Assembly (NCBI RefSeq): GCF_003350295.1
Contig: NZ_QLYY01000012.1
Span: forward strand, 62,001 to 126,000
Reading direction: 5' to 3'
DNA length: 64,000 nucleotides
Source: Vibrio tetraodonis
Lineage (GTDB): Bacteria > Pseudomonadota > Gammaproteobacteria > Enterobacterales > Vibrionaceae
Shown here: one piece after another, positions 9,244-19,900 of the stretch
Numbering within the stretch: position 1 is the first letter of the stretch
How the letters are laid out: every line of letters begins with the position of its first letter
The notes under the pieces: model-generated
Told to the model about the DNA's origin: nothing
Seen by the model: the letters and a program-made list of their open reading frames with translations, nothing else
The model's database searches: none
Made by a program: the position numbers and the translations under genes

Positions 9244-9951
9244 ATGAGAGTACTTATTTTTGGTGGTAATGGCGGTATTGGCCATTCACTATGTAAGCAG
9301 TTACTAAACCACAGCCCAGAAATCGAGCTTCACGCAACCTATCGTGCAAACAAACGCAACGATCTTTCTGATGACATCATATGGCATAATATTGACATCA
9401 CTTCTGAAGATGAAATTCGTGAACTGGCTGTTCAGTTCTCATCGCTTGACTGGATAATCAATGCGATTGGTCTCTTGCATACACCGAGCAACGGCCCAGA
9501 GAAAAACATTCAATCTTGCCAATCTGAGTTTTTCTTAGAAAATATCAAAGTCAATGCATTGCCAACCCTATTAATCGCAAAACACTTTTCAGCATGTTTA
9601 AAAGCGAGTAGCCACCCACGTTTCGTCACTATATCCGCTAAGGTAGGAAGTATAGAAGACAACAGATTGGGAGGTTGGTACAGCTATCGTTCATCAAAAG
9701 CAGCACTCAATATGCTCATCAAAAATATCAGTATTGAATGGTCAAGACGTATGCCAAAAGCTTGCATTTTATCTGTTCACCCGGGTACTACCGATACGCC
9801 ATTATCAAAGCCTTTTCAGGCCAACGTTCCTGACGGTAAACTGTTTGAGCCAGACAAAGTCGCATCGGATATTTTACACATTATCGAAAAAGCTGACCCT
9901 GAAATCACAGGCAGCTTTTTGTCCTATGACGGACAAACGCTGCCTTGGTGA
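9244..9951 (+). CDS. short-chain dehydrogenase/reductase (CsgA/C-factor-like)
   Basis: A 235-residue Rossmann-fold SDR. The nucleotide-binding motif GGNGGIG is at the N-terminus (about residues 6-12), the NAIG strand-4 motif follows, and the catalytic YSYRSSKAALN (Tyr-x-x-x-Lys as YRSSK) is near residue 146. The small size and sequence style resemble the C-factor subgroup. An upstream in-frame ATG at 9205 would add 13 residues, but it lacks a ribosome site and would push the glycine motif away from the N-terminus, so 9244 is chosen. The substrate is unknown. It converges on nqrB with 12 bases between the stops. Confidence 0.75.
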   Translation: MRVLIFGGNGGIGHSLCKQLLNHSPEIELHATYRANKRNDLSDDIIWHNIDITSEDEIRELAVQFSSLDWIINAIGLLHTPSNGPEKNIQSCQSEFFLENIKVNALPTLLIAKHFSACLKASSHPRFVTISAKVGSIEDNRLGGWYSYRSSKAALNMLIKNISIEWSRRMPKACILSVHPGTTDTPLSKPFQANVPDGKLFEPDKVASDILHIIEKADPEITGSFLSYDGQTLPW

Positions 9952-9963
9952 TCAAACGATCAA

Positions 9964-11211
9964 TTATCCGAGACGACCAACCCTCTGACGTCTCCTCTTA
10001 GCATTTGCTTCTTTGGAGATAAAATCGAACAAAGGAGCAAACAAATTAGCAAACAAGATGGCGAGCATAATCCCTTCTGGATAGGCTGGGTTCAACACAC
10101 GAATTGCTATTGCCATCAGGCCGATCAAAATTCCGTATGCCCATTTACCTGAATTGGTGTAGGCAGCAGAGACCGGGTCCGTTGCCATAAAGAAGGTACC
10201 GAAAGCTACCCCGCCTAAGACAAAATGCCAGTAAAACGGCATAGAAAACATGGGGTTTGTGTCAGAGCCTATCATATTGAGTAAGGTGGAGCCGACCGCA
10301 AGTCCAATAATCACACCGCCGACAATTCTCCACGACGCGATACGCATCCCGATCAAGAGTAGGCCCCCAAGTATGATAAGAAGCGTGGATCCTTCCCCCA
10401 TCGACCCTGGTAAATTCCCCAAAAACGCATCGTTCCAGCTAATCGCTTCACCCGTCATATTATTGATGAGATTACTCGAGCCTCCTTCATACCACTGACT
10501 TAATGGTGTTGCGCCAGAGTACCCATCGGCAGCAACCCAAACTCCTCCTCCAGACATATTGGCAGGATAGGCAAAGTACAAAAATGCGCGGCCAGCTAGC
10601 GCTGGATTCAAGAAGTTACGCCCTGTTCCGCCAAAAATCTCTTTGGCAACCACGATACCGAAAGTAATACCTAAAGCGGCCTGCCACAGAGGAATGGTAG
10701 GCGGCAGAATCAGCGCAAACAGCACTGAGCTAACGAAAAAGCCTTCATTAATCTCATGTTTACGCACAACCGCGAACAATATTTCCCAAAACCCTCCTAC
10801 TACAAACACCGTGGCATAAATGGGTAAGAAATACAGGGCCCCAAGCAACATTTTACTACCCCAACCAGCTTCTATTAGCCCCTGATAGCTGCCGAACGCT
10901 GTAGCTAGGCGCCAGCTCTCTGTGACGACTGATTCGAGTTGTTGAGGCGAATATTGGCTCATCATCGCCAAGACAGATTGGTTGCCAATATTGTACATCC
11001 CCCAGAACATGGTAGGGAAAGTAGCTAACCAAACAAAAATCATGATGCGTTTGAGATCAATACTGTCTCTTACATGTGTCGCACCTTTATTTACCATTCC
11101 GGGGGTGTATAGAATCGTGGCAACGGCCTCATATATCGGATAAAACTTCTCATATTTCCCGCCTGGCTCAAACGTCGGAGCCACAGCCTCAACTTTGGAT
11201 TTCAAGCTCAT
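9964..11211 (-). CDS. orphan NqrB-like subunit of Na+-translocating NADH:quinone reductase
   Basis: This 415-residue multi-spanning protein is close to full-length NqrB and carries its landmarks: [14 protein letters not shown] (about 198-210) and the flavinylation motif SGAT with T235, where FMN is attached covalently by ApbE in true NqrB. A longer frame exists to 11331, but an AGGAAG ribosome site eight bases before the ATG at 11211 and the family length decide this start. None of nqrA, C, D, E or F is next to it, so this is a stand-alone paralogue. It is divergent from a bd-type oxidase operon. A role in quinone or flavin-linked electron transfer is plausible; the partner is unknown. Confidence 0.88.
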   Translation of the reverse strand: MSLKSKVEAVAPTFEPGGKYEKFYPIYEAVATILYTPGMVNKGATHVRDSIDLKRIMIFVWLATFPTMFWGMYNIGNQSVLAMMSQYSPQQLESVVTESWRLATAFGSYQGLIEAGWGSKMLLGALYFLPIYATVFVVGGFWEILFAVVRKHEINEGFFVSSVLFALILPPTIPLWQAALGITFGIVVAKEIFGGTGRNFLNPALAGRAFLYFAYPANMSGGGVWVAADGYSGATPLSQWYEGGSSNLINNMTGEAISWNDAFLGNLPGSMGEGSTLLIILGGLLLIGMRIASWRIVGGVIIGLAVGSTLLNMIGSDTNPMFSMPFYWHFVLGGVAFGTFFMATDPVSAAYTNSGKWAYGILIGLMAIAIRVLNPAYPEGIMLAILFANLFAPLFDFISKEANAKRRRQRVGRLG

Positions 11212-11346
11212 ATTCGTACTTCCTATCAACCAGATATATTTTGTTACGAACCGAACGGGTAATAAGAGCAATAAAAGTTTTACGCAGGTTGACCGTTCAC
11301 GACGAGAGCATCGTATTAATGTGTGAGTCATAAGCAGGAAATGATC

Positions 11347-12741
11347 ATGGACACACTAGCCGTAGACTTAGCCCGATTTCAGTTCGCTTTCACTGTTTCC
11401 TTTCACATCATATTCCCAGCATTCACTATCGGGCTAGCAAGTTATTTAGCTGTGCTCGAAGGCCTTTGGCTTAAAACGGGCAAAGAGAAGTATATCCAAT
11501 TGTACAAATACTGGATCAAGATATTTGCAGTAAGCTTTGGTATGGGAGTAGTTAGCGGGATTGTTCTCAGCTACCAATTTGGTACTAACTGGAGTGTCTT
11601 TGCCGATAAGACGGGCCCTATCCTTGGACCTTTGATGGGTTATGAAGTATTCACCGCATTTTTCCTTGAAGCGGGTTTTCTAGGGGTGATGCTATTTGGC
11701 ATGGAGCGGGTGGGCAAGAAGCTGCACTTTATGTCAACTTGCATTGTTGCCTTTGGCACTTTTTTGTCTGCATTTTGGATATTATCCGTCAACAGTTGGA
11801 TGCAAACACCAGCAGGCTTCTCCATTAACGAAGCAGGACAGTTTGTTCCCGAAAACTGGTTCGAGATTGTTTTCAATCCATCATTTCCTTACCGGTTGGT
11901 ACACATGCTATTAGCAGCGTATCTTACTACCGCTTTTGTCGTGGCCGCGGTCGGTGCTTATCACCTTTTGTCAGCACCCCACAATCCACTGGCACGCACC
12001 ATGTTTTCCATGGCAATGTGGATGGCAGCGATCGTAACACCACTACAGATTGTCGCAGGAGACATGCATGGCCTAAATACATTGGAGCATCAACCAGCAA
12101 AGGTCGCGGCAATGGAGGGACATTATGAAAGTCACAAAAGTGCCCCACTTATTTTATTTGGTCTACCCAATGACGAGACAAAAACCGTCGACTACAAACT
12201 TGAAATCCCTCATCTGGGTAGCTTAATTCTTACTCATGAGTGGAATGGCGAAGTTAAAGGGCTCGACGCCTTTCCTGAAAATGAGCATCCCCCGGTAAGT
12301 ATTGTTTTTTGGAGTTTCAGAACCATGGTTGGGATTGGCTTTGGCATGTTGTTCGTTGGAGCCTGTAGCCTCTACTTGAGGTATAAGAACAAGCTTTATG
12401 AAACACCTTGGTTCCACAAATTATGCATAGTGTTTGGACCTGCTGGCTTTGTTGCTGTTCTGGCAGGTTGGATAACCACAGAAGTAGGTCGTCAGCCCTT
12501 TACCGTGTATGGGCTACTGACAACAGCAGAGTCGGCGTCGCCGATTGACGCAACCGCGATTAGTGTGTCTTTAACCGCTTTCATCGTCGTGTACTTCCTA
12601 GTTTTCGGTGCGGGGATATTCTACTTGCTGAGGTTAATGCGAAAATCGCCTACTCGTTACGAACAGGCTCTCGATAGCCGTCTACCCGACGGGACCGACG
12701 TGCCTCCAGCCACCCATTCCAACCATGTTACACGAGGATAG
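11347..12741 (+). CDS. cydA: bd-type quinol oxidase subunit I, cyanide-insensitive subgroup
   Basis: A 464-residue inner-membrane subunit I with the start [21 protein letters not shown]20 corresponds to the haem b595 ligand. The stretch [21 protein letters not shown], the GREPF-like [11 protein letters not shown] near the end and a short Q-loop put it in the CioA-like subgroup rather than the long-loop E. coli type. It oxidises quinol and reduces oxygen without pumping protons. The ATG at 11347 has AGGA seven bases before it; upstream ATGs at 11323 and 11341 do not have good sites. It is followed four bases later by subunit II. Confidence 0.9.
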   Translation: MDTLAVDLARFQFAFTVSFHIIFPAFTIGLASYLAVLEGLWLKTGKEKYIQLYKYWIKIFAVSFGMGVVSGIVLSYQFGTNWSVFADKTGPILGPLMGYEVFTAFFLEAGFLGVMLFGMERVGKKLHFMSTCIVAFGTFLSAFWILSVNSWMQTPAGFSINEAGQFVPENWFEIVFNPSFPYRLVHMLLAAYLTTAFVVAAVGAYHLLSAPHNPLARTMFSMAMWMAAIVTPLQIVAGDMHGLNTLEHQPAKVAAMEGHYESHKSAPLILFGLPNDETKTVDYKLEIPHLGSLILTHEWNGEVKGLDAFPENEHPPVSIVFWSFRTMVGIGFGMLFVGACSLYLRYKNKLYETPWFHKLCIVFGPAGFVAVLAGWITTEVGRQPFTVYGLLTTAESASPIDATAISVSLTAFIVVYFLVFGAGIFYLLRLMRKSPTRYEQALDSRLPDGTDVPPATHSNHVTRG

Positions 12742-12745
12742 CACT

Positions 12746-13744
12746 ATGGATTATGCGCTTGTTTGGTATGCATTGATTGGGCTCGCTGTCCTTATCTACG
12801 TGATCCTCGACGGATTTGATCTAGGCATTGGTATTCTGTTTCCCAGCGCTCATAGTGAGACTGAACGAGACATGATGATGAATAGCATTGCTCCGGTGTG
12901 GGATGGTAACGAGACGTGGTTGGTGCTCGGTGGAGGCGGTCTGTTTGCCGTGTTTCCACTCGCATACTCGGTCGTCATGCCAGCCTTATATGCGCCACTG
13001 ATTCTCATGTTGCTGGGGCTGATCCTTCGCGGCGTCTCTTTTGAATATCGGTTTAAAACCAAAAAAGGCAAGTTTCTATGGGATACTGCTTTTTTTGTCG
13101 GCTCCCTGACTGCAACGTTAATGCAAGGCATTATGCTTGGTGCTCTATTGCAAGGCATTGAAATGGAAGGTAGAGCGTACGCAGGGTATTGGTTTGATTG
13201 GTTAAGCCCCTTTAGTTTATTTTGTTCTCTCGCCCTTGTGTTTGCCTACGTTTTACTTGGGTCATGCTGGCTTATGATGAAGCTACCCAATGATCTTACA
13301 GACCGGTATGAGATGATTGCTAAACGAGCAGGCGTTGGAATGGTCGTCTGCATCGCCATCGTCAGCATTTGGTTACCGCTGCAAAATGGCTTGATCTTCG
13401 ATCGTTGGTTCAGTTTCCCCAATGCGCTTGTTCTGCTATGCATCCCAGCGCTTTCTGCTTGGTTTATCAGGCAGCTCTATGTTGCTTTGCAAAACCATAA
13501 AGCCCTCAAAGCCTACCTCTGTGGTATTGCTCTGTTCGTGCTGGCAGCAACAGGCTTTGGGGTAAGCACTTTTCCCTACCTCATTCCTTTTAGCCTTACC
13601 TACAGCCAAGCCGCCGCGCCGGATGAAAGCCTGAAGTTTTTGCTTGCTGGTACTGTTTTTCTCCTCCCCCTCATCATGGCATACAGCGCCTACACCTACT
13701 GGGTCTTCAGAGGCAAGATGAAACATGGGGAGCATTACCACTAA
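12746..13744 (+). CDS. cydB: bd-type quinol oxidase subunit II
   Basis: This 332-residue multi-spanning subunit II has the family opening (LVWYALIGLAVLIYVILDGFDLGIG) and the WDGNETWLVLGGG signature. It forms the heterodimeric oxidase with the preceding subunit. The ATG at 12746 is chosen because GAGG precedes it by eight bases and it sits four bases after the subunit I stop; an ATG at 12725 would overlap subunit I. Its stop codon overlaps the start of a 32-codon ORF (TAATG), making a three-gene operon. Confidence 0.9.
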   Translation: MDYALVWYALIGLAVLIYVILDGFDLGIGILFPSAHSETERDMMMNSIAPVWDGNETWLVLGGGGLFAVFPLAYSVVMPALYAPLILMLLGLILRGVSFEYRFKTKKGKFLWDTAFFVGSLTATLMQGIMLGALLQGIEMEGRAYAGYWFDWLSPFSLFCSLALVFAYVLLGSCWLMMKLPNDLTDRYEMIAKRAGVGMVVCIAIVSIWLPLQNGLIFDRWFSFPNALVLLCIPALSAWFIRQLYVALQNHKALKAYLCGIALFVLAATGFGVSTFPYLIPFSLTYSQAAAPDESLKFLLAGTVFLLPLIMAYSAYTYWVFRGKMKHGEHYH

Positions 13745-13842
13745 TGAAAAAACTGACGTGGTTTATTTTTATTTGGATATCTAGTGTGGCTTTACTCGGG
13801 CTGCTGTCCTTTGCGATTAAAGCCGCGCTGGGTATGGCATAG
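13744..13842 (+). CDS. 32-residue single-span protein after cydB (DUF2474/CydX-like)
   Basis: A short frame, MKKLTWFIFIWISSVALLGL at its start, overlaps the cydB stop by one base (TAATG). It is one transmembrane helix with a positively charged N-terminus and a short tail (IKAALGMA). Small proteins of this kind (CydX in E. coli, DUF2474 after cyanide-insensitive oxidase genes) bind and stabilise bd oxidases. Size, topology and operon position are seen; the family assignment is from general resemblance. Confidence 0.75.
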   Translation: MKKLTWFIFIWISSVALLGLLSFAIKAALGMA

Positions 13843-13897
13843 GAAAATAAATCTGGTATAAATAGCACCTCATTGAGCTAACCTAAAACCGATAATC

Positions 13898-14392
13898 ATG
13901 AAACAACACTCTACAGAAGAAATTTACTTTGCTGGCGGCTGCCTATGGGGTGTTCAGGAATTTATTCGCCATTTATCCGGCGTTGTGTCGACTGAAGCTG
14001 GGCGAGCAAATGGTGTTCGCAAGGATACTAAAGGAGACTATGATGGCTACGCAGAATGTGTCAGGACTCAATTTGATCCAGAGGTAACCAATATAGAACG
14101 ACTTATGACTCAGTTTTTCGAGATCATTGACCCACACAGCATTAATCAGCAAGGGCAAGATATAGGACTAAAATACCGCACAGGTATCTACAGCCAAAGC
14201 AATCAGCATCTAGAAAAAGCCAAACTCTTTATTGACCGGCAACCCAAAAATCACAGTATTGCCGTTGAGGTTTTACCTTTAACCAATTACGTAAAAAGCG
14301 ATCCTGAACATCAGGACCGCCTCACAAATTACCCACAAGATTACTGCCATATTCCTTTGTCACTACTTCATAAGTACAAAGTCAAATCCTAA
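13898..14392 (+). CDS. msrA: peptide-methionine (S)-S-oxide reductase, MsrA-like
   Basis: The 164-residue protein keeps the MsrA fold signature at the N-terminus (YFAGGCLWGVQE) with the catalytic cysteine C15, plus DYDGYAECVRTQFDP and YVKSDPEHQDRL. It should reduce methionine-S-sulfoxide in proteins. The usual GCFWG is GCLWG here, replacing the phenylalanine that helps shape the methyl pocket, and the protein is shorter than E. coli MsrA, so it is a divergent paralogue. It lies alone, 55 bases after the oxidase operon, and converges on a chemoreceptor gene. Confidence 0.85.
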   Translation: MKQHSTEEIYFAGGCLWGVQEFIRHLSGVVSTEAGRANGVRKDTKGDYDGYAECVRTQFDPEVTNIERLMTQFFEIIDPHSINQQGQDIGLKYRTGIYSQSNQHLEKAKLFIDRQPKNHSIAVEVLPLTNYVKSDPEHQDRLTNYPQDYCHIPLSLLHKYKVKS

Positions 14393-14413
14393 GGGTTGTT
14401 GCCAAGTCGATAA

Positions 14414-16105
14414 CTACACTTGGAATTTATTCAAGTTTTGGTGGAGATCAATCACGTTCTTAGCAATGGATTGGCTTGCTGTCGCCGTACTCCTTGAGTC
14501 TTCAGCCGTTTCTTCTGATAAAGATTTAATGTTGGTTAAGTTGGCATCCAAATCTCTTACCACAACTGCTTGCTCTTCAGCAGCCGTTGCTATCTGAACA
14601 TTTAATCCAGCGATCTCATTAACAGACTCAGCCGCTAATAGGAACGTGTTGGCTGATTGAGTACTTTTCTCTAGACAAAGCTGAGCCGTGCTGGTTCCTT
14701 TTTGCATACTGGTAACAGCGTTTTTCGCCTCAGACTGCAAGGTTTCAACCAGCTGCTGAATATCAACCGTCGCATCTTGAGTGCGTTGTGCTAATGAACG
14801 TACTTCATCAGCAACCACAGCAAACCCTCGACCTGTATCCCCTGCTCGCGCCGCTTCTATCGCCGCATTGAGTGCTAGTAAGTTAGTTTGCTCCGCGATG
14901 CCTTGAATAGACTCAAGAACCGTCCCAATATTGTTGGTCTCCGAGACGAGGTTTTCGATAACACCGGATGACTGCGTCACCTCATTGGTCAGCTCTTCTA
15001 TGATCTTCTGAATTTCTTGAGATTCTCTCTGGCCTTCTATTACATGCTTTTTAACCGCATCCGTTACCGCCGAAGCATTGGCCGTGCTATTGGCCACTTC
15101 TTGTGTTGTCGCATTCATTTCATTGATCGCGGTGGCAACCTGCTCAATGTCTCTGTGCTGCTTTTCGACATTGGCGAGGGTTCTTTGCATCGCACCTAAT
15201 GCAGACTCTGACGATTTGCCCAAATCTTCTGCTTTTGAGGTAACAACATTAATCGTTCCCGTCAGCACACCCAAAAATGTATTAAAGGCGCTTGCCACCG
15301 TCCCTGTCTCATCTTTAGCACTGGAATCAAGCCTGATGGTTAAGTCACCATCACCATTAGCCACTTGTTGCAACCTTCCAATTAAGGCAACGATCGGGTT
15401 TCTTATCGCACGCGCTATCACAATGGGCATAATGATGCCAAAAATGATCGACACAATAGCGATCACTGTCATCCATTTGATGGCAAATTTCTCATCTTCT
15501 TCCGCTTTCAATGCACTTGCCAACGTAAAGCTCTGAACATCATCGAGAATTTTGATTAGGGAGGTGTCTATTTCGTCCTCATGCTTCTCAACTTTCTTTG
15601 AAAACTCGAGCATTTCATTAATCTTGCCTTGAAAGCCCAACAGCATAGTCTTTTTCACTTCATCGACAAGCGAATGGTACGACTCTTCCACCTTTTTGAG
15701 TTCTGCTAACTTAGCCTCGAACTTAATTTTAGCCTTTGGTTCGTGGAGCTTGGGAATAGAGTCAGCAATAAAGTTTTCAACCTCTACAATTTCTTTTTCA
15801 ACTTTAAGGGTGAGTTTTTCAACTTTACCTCTCGCCTCCTCAAATGTATTCATCGGCGCAAGCCCTTGCTCTACTCGGATCGCCTTAATCAAGGCGCGCT
15901 CAAAGTAAATGGCTTGTTCTAACTGGTGCTCAGTTAGCAATGTTAGCGATTTAGTAAGCGGAATATCTCGTTCAGCGATATCGACAAGTTCGTTACCAAT
16001 CTTGTTCATTTGATTTAGTGCAAAGCCGCCCATTACAAGGATCGCTCCTAGAAGAAAGAACCCCAATAAGTAGACTTTGTGAGCAATTTTAAAATGTGAA
16101 AGCAT
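14414..16105 (-). CDS. methyl-accepting chemotaxis protein with helical periplasmic domain
   Basis: A 563-residue transmembrane chemoreceptor: helix one at about 11-33, a helical periplasmic domain of about 170 residues (four-helix-bundle type), helix two at about 207-230, HAMP (about 230-285), and a cytoplasmic signalling hairpin with the near-invariant tip [18 protein letters not shown]. It should control CheA. It starts ten bases after a BLUF photoreceptor gene, and its GGAGAA ribosome site touches that gene's TAG stop, so the two are almost surely co-transcribed. The periplasmic ligand is unknown. The pairing suggests light input to taxis, which is inference. Confidence 0.92.
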   Translation of the reverse strand: MLSHFKIAHKVYLLGFFLLGAILVMGGFALNQMNKIGNELVDIAERDIPLTKSLTLLTEHQLEQAIYFERALIKAIRVEQGLAPMNTFEEARGKVEKLTLKVEKEIVEVENFIADSIPKLHEPKAKIKFEAKLAELKKVEESYHSLVDEVKKTMLLGFQGKINEMLEFSKKVEKHEDEIDTSLIKILDDVQSFTLASALKAEEDEKFAIKWMTVIAIVSIIFGIIMPIVIARAIRNPIVALIGRLQQVANGDGDLTIRLDSSAKDETGTVASAFNTFLGVLTGTINVVTSKAEDLGKSSESALGAMQRTLANVEKQHRDIEQVATAINEMNATTQEVANSTANASAVTDAVKKHVIEGQRESQEIQKIIEELTNEVTQSSGVIENLVSETNNIGTVLESIQGIAEQTNLLALNAAIEAARAGDTGRGFAVVADEVRSLAQRTQDATVDIQQLVETLQSEAKNAVTSMQKGTSTAQLCLEKSTQSANTFLLAAESVNEIAGLNVQIATAAEEQAVVVRDLDANLTNIKSLSEETAEDSRSTATASQSIAKNVIDLHQNLNKFQV

Positions 16106-16115
16106 GGGAGTTCTC

Positions 16116-16541
16116 CTAATCTTTTTTCACAAAATAGTGGATCATCTGCATGGCGAAACTTGAGTGATCGACAAGGTACTGCACCTCGCCTCTGTGCTTC
16201 ATAAAATCGCTGTAGCCGGGAAGTGATGATTCGAGATCTTGATCGAGTACGCGATAACCCATTTTCCAATCCGGAAAACTTCTTTTCTTAATATGATGGA
16301 AACCGATTCGGTTTATATTGGTATGGCGAGAATCTTGTTGGATTTTTTCGAACAGGTTTTCAACCGCTGGCTCAGGGCCTTCGAGTACTTGAATGAAAGT
16401 ACCATAGCCATCGTAAAGTAATAGGCCTGTGATGTCGGTATCTGTATTGTTTTTGCGGGCTTTAGAAAGTATGCCTTCCAATTCATCTTGGACGAGCCGT
16501 TTTCCCGCTTTGCTGACATAGACGAGCTCTATCAAAGTCAT
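16116..16541 (-). CDS. BLUF-domain blue-light sensor (FAD-binding), single-domain
   Basis: The 141-residue protein is a BLUF domain plus a short helical tail. The residues of the flavin photocycle are all in place: Tyr8 (ELVYVSKA), Asn31/Asn32 before ITGLLLY, Gln51 (FIQVLEGP) and Trp92/Met94 (FPDWKMGY). Short BLUF proteins (PixD, PapB type) sense blue light through FAD and pass the signal by protein contact, since they have no output domain. A strong GGAGGCG ribosome site precedes the ATG. It heads an operon with a chemoreceptor, so phototaxis or a light-dependent change in swimming is a natural hypothesis. Confidence 0.92.
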   Translation of the reverse strand: MTLIELVYVSKAGKRLVQDELEGILSKARKNNTDTDITGLLLYDGYGTFIQVLEGPEPAVENLFEKIQQDSRHTNINRIGFHHIKKRSFPDWKMGYRVLDQDLESSLPGYSDFMKHRGEVQYLVDHSSFAMQMIHYFVKKD

Positions 16542-16906
16542 GTCGCCTCCACTCCTTGGATAATCACAAACATGTTCGGCTTATTGTTGTTCTACTACAC
16601 GCTGTTTGCTCGGCCCGTCGTACGCACTTTTAAGCCATTTTGTGGGTGCGTTTGGGAAGAAAGAAGTGCATCACATACCACTTGCTCTCATGAGAGCCAC
16701 TCCAGAACACCAGAGACAATTTACAAGATACGTGCCAAAAGAAATACGCCCATGTTGATACCAAAATCAGTAACTTCGGCCAAAAGATGCCATTGAATGC
16801 ATATTAATCATTGCAAATCGCAAAAAAATCGCATAGTGCAAATGCAATATGCGATAAACTCCAAGTTAGATAGAGAAAATCTAGTTTTAGATTCGTTGAA
16901 TAATCC
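16542..16906. other. intergenic region upstream of the BLUF gene
   Basis: About 365 bases separate the BLUF gene's start from the pullulanase gene's end. They should carry the BLUF-chemoreceptor promoter. A cluster of short repeats (GCAAATCGCA and GCAAATGCAATATGCG, 16812-16856) and a weak hairpin (AATCTA/TAGATT, near 16877-16893) after the pullulanase gene are the only structures I see. No gene is supported. Confidence 0.5.
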
Positions 16907-19900
16907 CTACTCTACCAATAAAAAACGACCACTTAACGCAGACACCCCAACCTGGGCAATACCATCTGTTACAGTGAGTCGCTCACCATCGATGAGATCT
17001 CTAAGAGCATGGGTGGCTTTTAGATGACTGGCGTCTAACAACAAGGTTTGGTCAGAGGTAGAGGTATTCAGAACATAAAGGATTTGCTCGTCGCCATAGA
17101 CTTTAAGATCCGCATAAATATTATCATCTAGCCAAAGGTTCCAACGCTTTCCAGCATATAAGGCAGGGTGCTGGCTGCGCAGACGCATTAGCTCGGTAAC
17201 ATACTGTTTTATATTGTGTTGCTCAGGCTCTAGCTCTGCGACTGTTACACCTTCAATCTTGGCACTAGAACGTGAGACATGGTCATCACACAAACCTTGT
17301 GAGACACAGTTCTGGATAATTTGTTTGGCAAAGCCTGTTACTTCATCGCCAATTTCGTCACCATAATAAATCGTGATTGGCCCCGAATACGCAGCAAGAA
17401 AACTCAATGCCGCTTTGTGCCTCTTGGTATAATCCCCCAGATTTCCTCGCTGGATAAGATCGCCAAAGCGAACCAAATCATGGTTGCCTAGCATAAGATT
17501 GGGCATCGCGTGATAAGGAGACTTAGCTCGACTATTCCATATCGCATCTAAGGCTCTTGCACTGCCCTTTTGGCCCGATTCTTCCACCGCAAGTGCTTGA
17601 ACAAGTCCGTAACGCAAAGGAAAATTAAACGCCGATGACAGTCCTGGCTCGGCATCACTGCTATAAGTCGTTACCGTGATATCATCGGCACCGCTCCATA
17701 CTTCACCCACCATATAACCTAAGGTTCCCCATTGCTTGCCCGCTTGTTTATTCTCCATCGATGCTTGCTCAACTGCCAATCGGATATCACGCCAAGTGTC
17801 TAACGGAAGTTGATAGGATTGGTCGAGCCTCCAGCCATCGATGCCGTATTCTTTTATCCAATACGTTGCAACTTCAGTAAAAAAGTCCTGACTTGCCGTA
17901 TCTGGATAGATAACATAGTGGCCAGGGTAACCTTGTTCCAATTTCAAATGCGGTAGTTTTCCAGTTGGAGACGGTTTCACACCCGATAGGTTAGAATGAC
18001 CAAAGACACCATCCAAGAAAACATATAAACCTCTTGCATGCGCTTTATCGATCAGTTCTCTTAGTTTGTCATTAGTACCAAATTTAGGGTCGACGTTAAA
18101 ATAGTCACAAGGAAAGTAACCCGTTGCATCTAATCGATCGTCCCCTGCTTGTCCAGCACAAGAGTCAAATACAGGGGTTAACCATAAGGCATTCACATTG
18201 AGATTGGCGATGTAATCTAAGCTATCAATCACACCTTGCAAATCACCATTGTGGTGTGAGTTGCCATAGCCAACACCATAACCATGTTGCGAATCACCAT
18301 CAACAAAAGACTCCACCATGACTTGGTAGATCCTCAGATTACAAGCTTGGGTATCATCTTGATAGCAGGCGTAATCACGGTTAGTGTACTGAACAGAAGC
18401 TGTAAGTATATTTTGCCGAGATGCATCAAGCCTAAACTTGTGTACTCCTTGGTTGTTTGTGATGACTTTGATATTGCCATTTTCGCCTCTCACAAATCCA
18501 ATAGAATCATTCAGATTCGTTAGCTCATCAAAACCGAGGTCGACTTGCTCCCAGTCTGATGAAGCAAACTTAAATTCGTAGACACCTGGTGTTAGATAGG
18601 CTTCTACATCATAAACACCATCACCTTGGTAGATGAGCTCGCTATTGGCTTGCCAAGCATTCATCGAACCTCTCAAAAACACTTTGGTGTTACCAAAAGG
18701 AGCAGGTTCAGAGCTTGAGTCCACGACTAAACCTGGTCCCTGAGCACCTTTTTGTACCTGAACAAATACCGCAGCGGTAAGAGGTGGAATAGTGAAAGAG
18801 CTGCCCTCAAACTTGGCTTGTCTGACCGATAAGTCATAAGAATTGACGAGAACAGGATGAAGTTGAAAGTCCTTAGCACCCTGAATCGAAATTGTTTGCT
18901 CAGAAGTATTGGCATTAATGGCAACAATCAAAGCATCGACATTGCTATCTATATCTTCTCCTGCACTTATCCCATCATTGACCGACATAACAATCATGCC
19001 AGCAAGCGTATCAGGCCCTGTATTGTGAAAATGTACACGTTGTAAAACTTGCTCTTCATTCGTTAAGCGCAGCAAAGGTGAGGCTGAGCGAATCTGAAGC
19101 AATTCTTTAAAGATTTGGTCAGTCCAAATGATATCTTGTGGCTGAGCAAAGGTATTGGGATTAGATATGACAGAGCGGATTACATCCCAATTTGCGATGT
19201 CTTTATCAGCACGAGGCAAGCCCACATTCCAGTTATTGGTTTGTTTTGTAAAATCAACTTTATTGTACCAATCCCCGCTGTCGTAGCTGTCACGCTCCAT
19301 CGACTTAGAACGGAGCAGTTCCGAACCCATATGGATAAATGGGATACCTTGACCAAGCATAACCGTTGATAAGCCAACAATTTGCATGCGCGCTCGCTCA
19401 GCAGAACTTACCCAAGAGTCGGCTTTGTATTGATTGAAATCCCACAAGGTTTGATTGTCGTGCTTTGAGACGTAGTTAATCGACTCCTGAGGGTCGAGTG
19501 TATAGGCTGATCCTTGGCCGCCATACAGAAAGTCCCGCCCATTCACCATAGCACCGCTGAATGTTTCTAATGGATAATTTTGCAAGTTACCCGCCATGCC
19601 GTAACGAATCAAATCTGTCTTCGACTTTAATTCATCACTAAATCGATTGCCTGCATTTGCAAAACCCGGAGTTTTAAGAAGCGCATCCCCGCTATCAAAA
19701 GGACCTCCACCACGTATCCCATCACGCAAGCGATCATTGTAGGTGCCAATGCCTGTGCCCGCCATTGGCCATTGCGTCGCGTTTTCTCCCCGTTGACCAT
19801 TGGCGACCTCACCAAAATTCCACCCTTCTCCATAAAACCAGGTATCGTGATCCACCCGCTTGGTTTGCTCGTAGAAATGCAAAATACTCGACTTCATCAA

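Noticed and set aside
9964..11331. Longer nqrB start at 11331
   Set aside because: It adds 40 basic residues, overlaps the cydA upstream region and lacks a ribosome site; 11211 gives the family length and a good site.
16488..16796. 102-codon plus-strand frame over the BLUF gene's start
   Set aside because: Antisense to the strongly supported BLUF gene, with no family resemblance.
16812..16856. GCAAAT/GCAAAA repeats taken as a CRISPR or iteron array
   Set aside because: Repeats are too short, irregular and few.
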